From positions 6,757 through 70,756 of the forward strand of contig SFGF01000006.1 of the NCBI GenBank assembly GCA_004556655.1: 64,000 bases of DNA. The letters run 5' to 3'. Positions 15,206 through 23,222 of the stretch are shown here, in pieces. Numbering within the stretch: the stretch's first letter is position 1; each line of letters begins with the position of its first letter. The position numbers and the translations under genes are program-made. Under the pieces are notes generated by a model that ran no database searches, was not told where the DNA came from, and was given only the letters and a program-made list of their open reading frames with translations. This DNA comes from Lachnospiraceae bacterium. GTDB lineage: Bacteria; Bacillota; Clostridia; Lachnospirales; Lachnospiraceae.

Positions 15206-16779
15206 GATATTTCCTCCCGTTGTTTATCATTCAATTCTATAAGATTTATATGGATTCCCATATCCGAAAGCATCTGGGCCTCCCGCCTGTGACATGTAAA
15301 GATCAAAACCTGACCCACTCTGTGATTCAGCCATTTCAGTGTATCTTTAAGTCTTTTCTCATCATACATGGCAAACACATCGTCAAGAAGAACCGGCATT
15401 CTCTCTTCACATAAAACCTCTCCGACCGCCATCCGCAGTGCAAAATACACCTGCTCTACGGTTCCCCGACTAAGCTGATACAGGGATACCGGGCGGTTCC
15501 ATTCATACAGGGTTACCTTTAGGTCTTCATCCATAGTAATACGACTGTATTTACCTTCCGTTATTTCACTCAAAATACTTTCCGTTCGGCTCTGCAGCCT
15601 TCGCCCAATTCTTCTGCGCATGGTACCTGATAGTTCACCTAAAGTTTTCATAGCCAGTTCCAGGCTTTTTATCTCCGTATCACATATCCGCATCTCTTCA
15701 GATTTTTCCTGCATCTCATCCCTGCTCTCAAGATAATTCTGTAATACTGTCATTTTCTCGGAAAGCTGCTGTTTCACTTCTTCTTCCCGTCCCCTGAGAT
15801 GAGCAACCGTTTTGTCTGTATTTTCCTGTATTTCCACAGTGAAATCCTTTTTCTCAGTAAACCGACGCACCCTTGCGATACCTGTTACTACGATTGCTAA
15901 AATCAATACAATCCCAATAACCGACAAATATACTTGAAAACGGTTCCATCCATTGCTCAACAGTAAAAACTCCGCCAGAATAAAGAGCACTCCCAACAGC
16001 ACACTTACCACCAATATCCGGCTTTTTCCTATCCCGCTTCCTGCTTTATTTCCTCTTCTGCCGACAAAACTCCGACTCTTTTTCTCAAGTTCAATTGTTT
16101 TTCTCTCTTCCTGAATATGGTAAAGCTGCCGCTCCAACTCTTCTTTTTCCTGACAAACATATCCGATTCTGTCCTCTAACTGTTCTCTCTGCCGATTCTG
16201 TCGTTTTTCCAGCTCCTGTCTCCGGCTTTCCCACTCTTTCTTTTTCTTTTTCAGCCGTTCCAGAGCTTTCTGAACATCCACATCACCGGAACCGGCATTT
16301 TCGTAATTTGCCATATACTTCTGAAGTTCCCGAACCATGCCTTCATCTGTCTCACTGCGAAGCTGTCCGACAGATACGGTATTATCATAAATACTTTCAT
16401 TGATACCGCCCAGAAGCATTTCAAGATCTCCATGGGCAATCGAAAGCTGTTCTCCATCTGTCTCACAGACCAGAGATTCTCTTACATCACTTTTATAAAA
16501 ATTCCGATCAATCCGGAATTCTTTCCCCCCTACTTCAAATCGCATACACCCTGCATAATCCGCAGGATGTTCCCATGGTTCAAAACGGGTATATGGATCC
16601 GTTCTGGAAGCTCTTCCCCGATATCTGGGTACGCCAAACAACATTCCCCTGATAAAGGAATGAATGGTAGTTTTCCCGCTTTCATTCGGTCCATAGATCA
16701 CATTGATACCGTCTTCCAGAAATATTTCTTTTTCCTTTAACTTCCCAAAACGTTGAATCCCCAAATATGTCAGTCTCAT
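15199..16779 (-). CDS. YhaN-like SMC/Rad50-type ATPase with membrane segments
   Basis: 526 residues. N-terminal half-ATPase with Walker A GPNESGKTTIH (30-40); coiled coil (about 165-240); two hydrophobic segments (about 255-300, LVVSVLLGVLFILAEFLLL and YLSVIGIVLILAIVVTGIA); second coiled coil; C-terminal half with signature LSRGTVEQVYFALRM and Walker B MPVLLDDVFAMYDE. This is a short SbcC-like protein of the YhaN type, paired with a YhaO-type nuclease encoded immediately upstream (4-nt overlap). Such pairs act in DNA end processing. The membrane insertion inside the coiled coil is seen in YhaN relatives and would tether the complex. Confidence 0.85.
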   Translation of the reverse strand: MRLTYLGIQRFGKLKEKEIFLEDGINVIYGPNESGKTTIHSFIRGMLFGVPRYRGRASRTDPYTRFEPWEHPADYAGCMRFEVGGKEFRIDRNFYKSDVRESLVCETDGEQLSIAHGDLEMLLGGINESIYDNTVSVGQLRSETDEGMVRELQKYMANYENAGSGDVDVQKALERLKKKKKEWESRRQELEKRQNRQREQLEDRIGYVCQEKEELERQLYHIQEERKTIELEKKSRSFVGRRGNKAGSGIGKSRILVVSVLLGVLFILAEFLLLSNGWNRFQVYLSVIGIVLILAIVVTGIARVRRFTEKKDFTVEIQENTDKTVAHLRGREEEVKQQLSEKMTVLQNYLESRDEMQEKSEEMRICDTEIKSLELAMKTLGELSGTMRRRIGRRLQSRTESILSEITEGKYSRITMDEDLKVTLYEWNRPVSLYQLSRGTVEQVYFALRMAVGEVLCEERMPVLLDDVFAMYDEKRLKDTLKWLNHRVGQVLIFTCHRREAQMLSDMGIHINLIELNDKQREEISC

Positions 16780-17819
16780 AATTCTTCTTCCATCAAAGCC
16801 TGAAGTCCATAATACAGCGCTTTCTGTTCCAAAATACCATTTTTTCCGTCAAAACAGCGGAGATATTCTCCGATCAGTGTTCCCTCCTGATGCTTTTTCA
16901 GTTTTTCCAGATCATAAAAAGGCAAAGTAGAATCTTCAGTCTCAACTACATTTCCAATCTGATACAGCGGTTCCATATCAAAATCCATGTCAGGATTCCG
17001 GTACCCTTTTACCAGAAGCAGATAAATATTCTGCTCACCTTTTTCCTCTATCATCTCTTTCGTCATCTGCTCCAGTTCCAACTGTGTTGTTGACGGTTTT
17101 ACAACAATCTCCAATTTCATATAGGACCGGCTGGCAGCCGGAACAAAACGAATCCTTGTGATTCCCTTTTCTATCTGACCGTAAATAAACCCATGCACAC
17201 CTGTATCCGTTCTGTCCAAGGGTTCCAGTGCTCCTGAGTAGGCAGCCCGGTTGGGAAGCAGAATCTCATGTTTGTGAATATGCCCCACCGCCGCATAGTC
17301 AAATCCTTCCAGATTTTCTTTTTTAAAGGGAATGTGCTTTTCATCTCCCCCATGCGCCAGCAAAATATGGATTCCCGGTTTCCCATTGAAATCAATTCCC
17401 TGATACAGATTTTCCCGGATTTCTCTGTTTTCATAGCTAAATCCGTATATCCAGGTTTTTATCTTCGGAAGATAAATTTCTTCCTGTTGCTGACTGAAAA
17501 ATCCGTGTACATTCTCACACCATTCAATTTTCCGGTATGCTGAATCCAGTTTCATATAATCATGATTTCCTGCCATCCAGACCACCTGAACTTCAGGAAT
17601 TGTTGAAAACAGATAATTTAGCTCACGCACTTCCCGCACCAGCGGCTGCCGATGAAACAAATCACCTGCAATCAGCAGAAGATCCAATTTCTCTTTTCCG
17701 GCTAATGCAATCACTTTTTTGAAAGTATCCCATATTTCTTTTTCCCTTGAAGCACTCCAGGGGCAGCCCGAATCCGGAACTGCCCCCAAATGTACATCTG
17801 CGATATGAATAAAACGCAT
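16776..17819 (-). CDS. YhaO-like metallophosphoesterase (SbcD/Mre11 type)
   Basis: 347 residues. Calcineurin-like nuclease domain with the five motifs: FIHIADVHLG, IAGDLFHRQ, GNHDYM, LLAHGGDEKH and AVGHIHKHE. The C-terminal cap (about 215-347) is less conserved. Predicted Mn-dependent DNA exo/endonuclease working with the ATPase encoded by the overlapping next gene (ATGA). Starts 8 nt after the asnS stop, so asnS, yhaO-like, yhaN-like and nfo form one operon. Confidence 0.88.
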   Translation of the reverse strand: MRFIHIADVHLGAVPDSGCPWSASREKEIWDTFKKVIALAGKEKLDLLLIAGDLFHRQPLVREVRELNYLFSTIPEVQVVWMAGNHDYMKLDSAYRKIEWCENVHGFFSQQQEEIYLPKIKTWIYGFSYENREIRENLYQGIDFNGKPGIHILLAHGGDEKHIPFKKENLEGFDYAAVGHIHKHEILLPNRAAYSGALEPLDRTDTGVHGFIYGQIEKGITRIRFVPAASRSYMKLEIVVKPSTTQLELEQMTKEMIEEKGEQNIYLLLVKGYRNPDMDFDMEPLYQIGNVVETEDSTLPFYDLEKLKKHQEGTLIGEYLRCFDGKNGILEQKALYYGLQALMEEEL

Positions 17820-17827
17820 ACGCTCTC

Positions 17828-19219
17828 CTATAATTCACAGTTATTTACAGTTCTCGGGAACGGCACCACGTCACGGATATTTCCCATACCCGTCAGATAC
17901 ATAACGCAGCGTTCAAATCCAAGCCCAAAACCTGCATGTCTGGTACTTCCATACTTTCTGAGATCCAGATAGAAATCATAATCTTCTTTCTTAAGTCCCA
18001 GTTCATCCATACGTTTTACCAGCTTATCATAATCATCTTCTCTCTGGCTTCCTCCGATGATCTCACCGATTCCTGGAACCAGACAGTCTACAGCAGCCAC
18101 TGTCTTACCATCATCATTCAGCTTCATGTAGAATGCTTTGATCTCCTTCGGATAATCCGTTACAAAGACAGGACGTTTAAATACCTGCTCTGTCAGATAC
18201 CTTTCATGTTCTGTCTGAAGATCACATCCCCAGGATACTTTATACTCAAATTTATCATTGTTCTTACTGAGAATATCAATCGCTTCTGTGTAGGTCACAT
18301 GTGCGAACTCCGAATTCACCACATTGTTCAGACGATCCAACAGACCCTTATCAATAAAGGAATTAAAGAAATTCATCTCTTCCGGTGCATTTTCAAGAAC
18401 GTAACGAATAATATATTTGAGCATGGACTCTGCTAAAATCATATCATCCTCCAGATCTGCAAATGCAATTTCCGGCTCGATCATCCAGAACTCTGCCGCA
18501 TGACGTGTTGTGTTGGAATTCTCCGCACGGAATGTAGGTCCGAATGTATAAATATTACGGAATGCCTGTGCATAGGTTTCACCGTTTAACTGTCCGCTGA
18601 CGGTCAAGTTCGTCGGTTTTCCAAAGAAGTCTTTGGAAAAATCCACTTTTCCGTCTGCTGTCTTCGGAATGTTATTCAGATCCATCGTCGTTACCTGAAA
18701 CATTTCACCTGCTCCTTCACAATCACTTCCGGTAATCAGAGGCGTATGCACATAAACAAAGCCTCTCTCCTGGAAAAACTTGTGAATCGCATAGGCAATC
18801 AGGGAACGAACACGAAACACTGCCTGAAAAGTGTTGGTCCTTGGACGAAGATGGGATACTGTTCTCAGATATTCCATACTGTGCCGTTTTTTCTGAAGCG
18901 GATAATCCGGTGCGGATGCACCTTCCACACTCACTTCCACTGCCTGAATCTCAAATGGCTGTTTTGCCTGAGGGGTTGCAACCAGAGTTCCTCTGACAAT
19001 GATCGCAGCTCCTACGTTCAGTTTGGAAATCTCTGCAAAGTTTTCCATACTGTCGTGGTAAACAATCTGTAGTGTTTCAAAAAATGTACCGTCATGCAGT
19101 ACAATAAACCCAAAAGTTTTGGAATCACGTACGCTTCGTACCCATCCTCCAACTGTAATTTCTTTATCCAGGTATGCTTCCCTGTTTTTATATATCTCTC
19201 TGACTGTAGTCAATTGCAT
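17828..19219 (-). CDS. asnS: Asparagine--tRNA ligase
   Basis: 463 residues. N-terminal OB-fold anticodon-binding domain (about 1-110: VGGWVRSVRDSKTFGFIVLHDG), then class II core. Motif 2 is TFRAENSNTTRHAAEFWMIEPE region and motif 3 is GFGLGFERCVMYLTG. The asparagine-type rather than aspartate-type sequence is supported by FQVTT and NTTRH. The C-terminus ends PFPRTVNNCEL. ATG 19219 with AGGGAGG 10 nt upstream. No T-box leader is present: only about 50 nt separate it from the gene before. Heads the repair operon. Confidence 0.96.
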   Translation of the reverse strand: MQLTTVREIYKNREAYLDKEITVGGWVRSVRDSKTFGFIVLHDGTFFETLQIVYHDSMENFAEISKLNVGAAIIVRGTLVATPQAKQPFEIQAVEVSVEGASAPDYPLQKKRHSMEYLRTVSHLRPRTNTFQAVFRVRSLIAYAIHKFFQERGFVYVHTPLITGSDCEGAGEMFQVTTMDLNNIPKTADGKVDFSKDFFGKPTNLTVSGQLNGETYAQAFRNIYTFGPTFRAENSNTTRHAAEFWMIEPEIAFADLEDDMILAESMLKYIIRYVLENAPEEMNFFNSFIDKGLLDRLNNVVNSEFAHVTYTEAIDILSKNNDKFEYKVSWGCDLQTEHERYLTEQVFKRPVFVTDYPKEIKAFYMKLNDDGKTVAAVDCLVPGIGEIIGGSQREDDYDKLVKRMDELGLKKEDYDFYLDLRKYGSTRHAGFGLGFERCVMYLTGMGNIRDVVPFPRTVNNCEL

Positions 19220-19254
19220 CGTAAGCGGTCCTCCCTCGCTCCAATTTTTCCCCT

Positions 19255-19283
19255 ATTGTATCATTTTTCTTAATCGAGTTCAA
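19255..19283 (-). promoter_or_regulatory. Promoter of asnS operon
   Basis: On the minus strand TTGAAC (19278-19283), 17 nt, TACAAT (19255-19260). The -35 lies within the last codons of the upstream beta-propeller gene. Confidence 0.65.
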
Positions 19284-21261
19284 GGGCTCCCAGCTTTTCA
19301 AACGCATTCTTCCTGTCAAACGCAGTAATTCTCTGTTCTTCCACCACATACAATACATCGTCGATGTACAGCCCTCTGGTATCTCCCGACGAACCGTATT
19401 CAACTTCGCTATACAGATTATATTCCAGTTTTTTCACAAATCCTTCATCCTCCTGATAGGAAAATACCACATATTTTTTACAGTATTGTTCATCATACGA
19501 TTCTATAGTAAACCCAATCAGATTTTCATCAGCATCTGCCAGTACCGCTTTATATTTGTAAAGTCCGTCACAACCATCCACATTTTTCAGGATCAGTTTA
19601 TTCTCTTCCGCCACATTTTCCGGATCACTGATATCATACATGGATATCTTCAATCCCAAAATCTCTCCCGAATTCGGATCTGTCTCCCAGCCAAGTCCCA
19701 GCAGTTTTCCTTCTCCATAAAAATGAAGATACTCAGAAAATCCCGTCACTTTCAGTTCTCCCAGAATTCTTGGATTTTCCGGATCAGAAAAATCTACAGA
19801 AAACAGTGGATCCGTATTTCTATATGTGACAAAATAACCTTTATCACCCATAAATCTTGCGGAATAAATGGTTTCTCCCTGTGCCAGATGGTCGATCTGT
19901 CCGCAGATCTCCATATCTTTATCCAGAACATACACCCGGTTCACAGGCCCATCTTCCGCTGTGCCGCTCCAGTCCGTCAGCAAAACCCGCAGATAACCGC
20001 TGTATTCATTTACCGCAAAGGTATCTGTAAGTTCTCCCTTCAAAGATACAGCTGCTTTCGCCTGTATATCCCCATTTCTCATAGAAAAACGAATAAAATT
20101 CGTATATACCTGATCCCCATTTTTTTCATAATTCCAGTCATATCGAACTACATAGATGCTGGATTCCGTAATATGAAATTGTTCTCCCGAATTTATCAGC
20201 GCCTTTTCATCCTTTATATTTCCCGGATTCTTCATATTGATGGAAGACATGACCAGATACCTGCTGTCATTGATTTCATTTGGAACATAAATCTCATCCT
20301 CCGATATCCGGCTGCCATTGACCCGGGGAATCAATGTTTCACTGTCATCATTTTCATCTACAGTACAGTAATAGTCACTGAAAAGATATACATAATCTCC
20401 CACTTTTCTTGATGTACGATAACATCCGTCCTGACTGACTCTTCCCAACAAGCGGGGATTTGACGCATCTGATATGTCATACGTGATAAGAATGGTTTTA
20501 TTAGAGCCTTCCACGTAATAAACATCTTCGGCGCTTTCTTTCAGATTATTCTCATATTGATCCGCAGCCAGGATCAGCAGCCCATTTTCCACATACATCT
20601 CCTGACACGTCACATTATTTCCGATTTCTTCTGATGAAATCTCCGCCACAAGTTCCATATTGTCCGCTTTCACGATCCGAAGCCAGCTGCCTGCCGACAA
20701 AAGATAAATATACGTGCCATCCGTTTTTACAAGATCTCCTTCATCCACTCCTTCCACCTGAAGGTTCGTGGTAGAATACGCTCCGGTACCTGCACTTTCC
20801 TCTGCCGCTTCTGCGGTATCTCCGTTTTCCATCGCCTCATACTCTTTCTGGCGTTTTTTCCATATGGTTGTTATCTGTTTTTCCAATTCTTCATACGTAG
20901 TCGTATGATAATAATCATCAAAGCTTTCCTGGGGCACCTCCGCTGTCACTTCCGCCACTTCGTCATCTGCCGCTTCTTCTACTCCCCTATCCGCTGTTTC
21001 CGCTGCAGATCCCTTTATGGCCATATCCGCCTGTGAACTGCCTGTCATATTACCATTTGTATTATTTTGAAATATCCATGCTCCACCAACTAACAGCAGT
21101 ATCACTGCAGCTGCCGTCATTGCCGCAAATTCCTGTTTTCGATAAAACGGACGGATCTTTTTCTGACTCCTTAGTCTTTCCTCCATCCGATCTGGCTGCA
21201 GACTATCCGGTACTTTCATGTTACTGGCAGAATCTTCTATTTTCTTCTTCCAATCTTCCAT
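19270..21261 (-). CDS. Membrane-anchored C-terminal beta-propeller protein, probable anti-sigma factor
   Basis: 663 residues. A short cytoplasmic N-terminus (MEDWKKKIEDSASNMKVPDSL) resembles anti-sigma N-termini. One transmembrane helix follows (about 45-66), then an acidic Ala/Glu linker, then a large extracytoplasmic domain that starts TTNLQVEGVDEGDLVKTDG. That stretch is characteristic of secreted proteins with a C-terminal beta-propeller distantly related to WD-40. Repeated motifs such as ITYDISDASNPRLLGR, VDFSDPENPRILGE and YDISDPENV mark the blades. It begins 11 nt after an ECF sigma gene, so a sigma-holding and signal-sensing role is inferred. Confidence 0.82.
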   Translation of the reverse strand: MEDWKKKIEDSASNMKVPDSLQPDRMEERLRSQKKIRPFYRKQEFAAMTAAAVILLLVGGAWIFQNNTNGNMTGSSQADMAIKGSAAETADRGVEEAADDEVAEVTAEVPQESFDDYYHTTTYEELEKQITTIWKKRQKEYEAMENGDTAEAAEESAGTGAYSTTNLQVEGVDEGDLVKTDGTYIYLLSAGSWLRIVKADNMELVAEISSEEIGNNVTCQEMYVENGLLILAADQYENNLKESAEDVYYVEGSNKTILITYDISDASNPRLLGRVSQDGCYRTSRKVGDYVYLFSDYYCTVDENDDSETLIPRVNGSRISEDEIYVPNEINDSRYLVMSSINMKNPGNIKDEKALINSGEQFHITESSIYVVRYDWNYEKNGDQVYTNFIRFSMRNGDIQAKAAVSLKGELTDTFAVNEYSGYLRVLLTDWSGTAEDGPVNRVYVLDKDMEICGQIDHLAQGETIYSARFMGDKGYFVTYRNTDPLFSVDFSDPENPRILGELKVTGFSEYLHFYGEGKLLGLGWETDPNSGEILGLKISMYDISDPENVAEENKLILKNVDGCDGLYKYKAVLADADENLIGFTIESYDEQYCKKYVVFSYQEDEGFVKKLEYNLYSEVEYGSSGDTRGLYIDDVLYVVEEQRITAFDRKNAFEKLGALELD

Positions 21262-21272
21262 ACCTGCACCTC

Positions 21273-21749
21273 CTACTCCTGCAATAATCGTTCCATCTTC
21301 TTAAGTGCTCTGCTCTCTTTTGAACGAATGGTATTTTCATTTTTATGTAGAATTTTCCCGATTTCTTTGCTGGTATATCCAGCAAAAATATGCATAGAAA
21401 TGATCAGCCTTTCCTCTTCTTCCAGCTTCGAAAACGCCTGACGCACCTGACAATCCAGTTCCAGTCCTTCTCTGCTGCCCGCCAGATCATCCGGAAGTTC
21501 GACCGTTTTATTCACATATTCTTTCAGTTTTCTTTTACATTTATTCGATAAAATCTTAAAAATCCACGGCCGAAAAGAATCCAGACTTCTGAGCTTCGAA
21601 AAACTTTCATACGCATCTGTCACTGCATCCGAGGTCACATCCTCCGCATCATGAGTATTTTTCAGTGTATAAAGTGCAAAACGATACAAATCCTGATATA
21701 CTTCCCTATAAAGCCGGATAAACGTCTGCTGATCTCTGTTTTCTTCCAT
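21273..21749 (-). CDS. ECF-type RNA polymerase sigma factor
   Basis: 158 residues. Region 2: LYRFALYTLKNTHDAEDVTSDAVTDAYESF with FRPWIFKILSNKCKRKL (about 22-75). Region 4: FSKLEEEERLIISMHIFAGYTSKEIGKILHKNENTIRSKESRALKKM region, with the HTH near 118-150. ATG 21749 is chosen since GAGGGGGG stands 7 nt upstream; the longer frame to 21818 has no ribosome site. Forms an operon with the beta-propeller anti-sigma candidate. No standard promoter is clear upstream; autoregulation from an ECF-type promoter is plausible but not shown. Confidence 0.9.
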   Translation of the reverse strand: MEENRDQQTFIRLYREVYQDLYRFALYTLKNTHDAEDVTSDAVTDAYESFSKLRSLDSFRPWIFKILSNKCKRKLKEYVNKTVELPDDLAGSREGLELDCQVRQAFSKLEEEERLIISMHIFAGYTSKEIGKILHKNENTIRSKESRALKKMERLLQE

Positions 21750-21898
21750 ACATTCACCCCCCTCTTTCAGAAATGCTTTCGCATTCCTGTCGTGATATAT
21801 CACTTTCCGAAATGTCATTTCATAGATACAGTGTCAAAAAGGAACAATAATGTTGCAATTTTTTTGCAATAATACATTTTTTTCATAAAGATTGTACA

Positions 21899-22058
21899 AG
21901 GAATAAAGCAGTCAGTTTCATAAACAGGTCGTTCCCCTTCATCTAATCGCTAACTCCGACTAAGACACTCCGGAAAGCCGTCGTGCCTAAGTCTACGTAA
22001 GCGCTGGATATTCAGGCTCACTTACACCAATGTTTATGAAACTGACTGCTTTATTCCT
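21899..22058. repeat. Long-hairpin element B with conserved 46-nt core
   Basis: Perfect 28-bp arms (21899-21926 and 22031-22058; left arm starts AGGAATAAAGCAGTCAG) enclose a 104-nt interior. The core at 21986-22031 matches element A's core, including GTAAGCGCTG and TTCAGGCTCACTTA. A second internal repeat (GACTAAGAC, 21958 area) precedes the core. It lies 44 nt past the stop of the aminopeptidase gene and upstream of the sigma gene. Confidence 0.82.
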
Positions 22059-22102
22059 CGCACGTTTCTCACTACACCAAATGATAATATCAAAAATATA
22101 TT

Positions 22103-23218
22103 TTACTTCAAATTTTCCGGATTCAGGCATTCCAGTTCCGGTACTACAAATCTTCCGTCTTTGCGTACCAGAACTCCGTCAAAGTACATCTCTCCGCCAC
22201 CGTATTCCGGTCTTTGAATCTGTACCAGATCCCAATGAATTGCAGAACTATTTCCGTTATAAGCATCCTCGTAGCAGCTTCCAGGTGTAAAATGAATGGA
22301 ACCACAGATTTTCTCATCAAACAGAATATCCTGCATGGGCTGCAGTATATAAGGATTTACACCTATGGCAAATTCTCCCACGTAACGTGCACCTTCATCT
22401 GTATTGAACACCTCATTGATGCGCTCCGTATCATTCGCCTCTGCTTTCACAATCTTCCCGTCTTCAAATTCCAGACGTACATTCTCAAAAGTAAATCCAT
22501 TATAAGGAGATGGTGTATTATAAGTAATCACACCATTTACAGAATTTCGTACAGGAGCCGTATAAACTTCCCCATCCGGGATATTCATCTCACCCGCGCA
22601 GGCAATCGCTGGAATATTTTTTATAGAAAATGTAAGATCTGTACCCTGTGCCACAATACGAACCTGATCCGTTCGATTCATATATGCCACAAGATTCTCC
22701 ATGGCTCTTCCCATTTTCGCATAATCCAGTGTACACACTTCAAAATAAAAATCTTCAAATGCCTCCCTGCTTGTTTTGCAAAGCTGAGCCATAGCTGAAT
22801 TCGGATAACGCAGCACTACCCAACGAGTATGTGCCACCCGGCGTTCATGATGAACCGGAGTATTGTAATACTTATTGTACATAGCCATATTTTCTGTCGG
22901 TACATCAGAAAGCTCCGCCGCATTATCCGTTCCCCGGATGGCGATATAACAGTCCATCTGATCCATTTCCATAGAATCCACCTGTGCCATCAGCTGCAGC
23001 TGTTCTTTTGTAGCATGTAAAAGCATTTCTCTCTGCAGCCTCGGTTCTGTATAATGTACAAAGGGAATCCCTTTTACCGCATACACTTCTTTCACCAGCT
23101 GACGTGCCAGATCTTCTGTATCCTGTCCAATATAATGGATATAAACCTTGTCATTCTCTTTCACCTTTACAGAGTACTGTACCAGCCCTTTTGCCAGTTT
23201 TACAATTCTCTCATCCAT
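22103..23218 (-). CDS. M29-family metalloaminopeptidase (AmpS/AmpT type)
   Basis: 371 residues. Recognised by the family's metal-ligand regions: IPDGEVYTAP (Glu), VGEFAIGVNP (Glu), SIHFTPGSCYEDAYNGNSS (His) and AIHWDLVQ (His, Asp). Cytoplasmic dimeric enzyme that removes N-terminal residues from peptides using two metal ions. ATG 23218 follows AAGGAG by 9 nt; upstream extension of the frame runs through the previous gene's end and is rejected. It starts 4 nt after the 823-residue exported protein gene, hence the same operon, and ends before hairpin element B. Confidence 0.9.
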   Translation of the reverse strand: MDERIVKLAKGLVQYSVKVKENDKVYIHYIGQDTEDLARQLVKEVYAVKGIPFVHYTEPRLQREMLLHATKEQLQLMAQVDSMEMDQMDCYIAIRGTDNAAELSDVPTENMAMYNKYYNTPVHHERRVAHTRWVVLRYPNSAMAQLCKTSREAFEDFYFEVCTLDYAKMGRAMENLVAYMNRTDQVRIVAQGTDLTFSIKNIPAIACAGEMNIPDGEVYTAPVRNSVNGVITYNTPSPYNGFTFENVRLEFEDGKIVKAEANDTERINEVFNTDEGARYVGEFAIGVNPYILQPMQDILFDEKICGSIHFTPGSCYEDAYNGNSSAIHWDLVQIQRPEYGGGEMYFDGVLVRKDGRFVVPELECLNPENLK

Positions 23219-23222
23219 GCTG

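Noticed and set aside
19220..19269. T-box leader for asnS
   Set aside because: Only about 50 nt lie upstream and no T-box motif or specifier stem is present.
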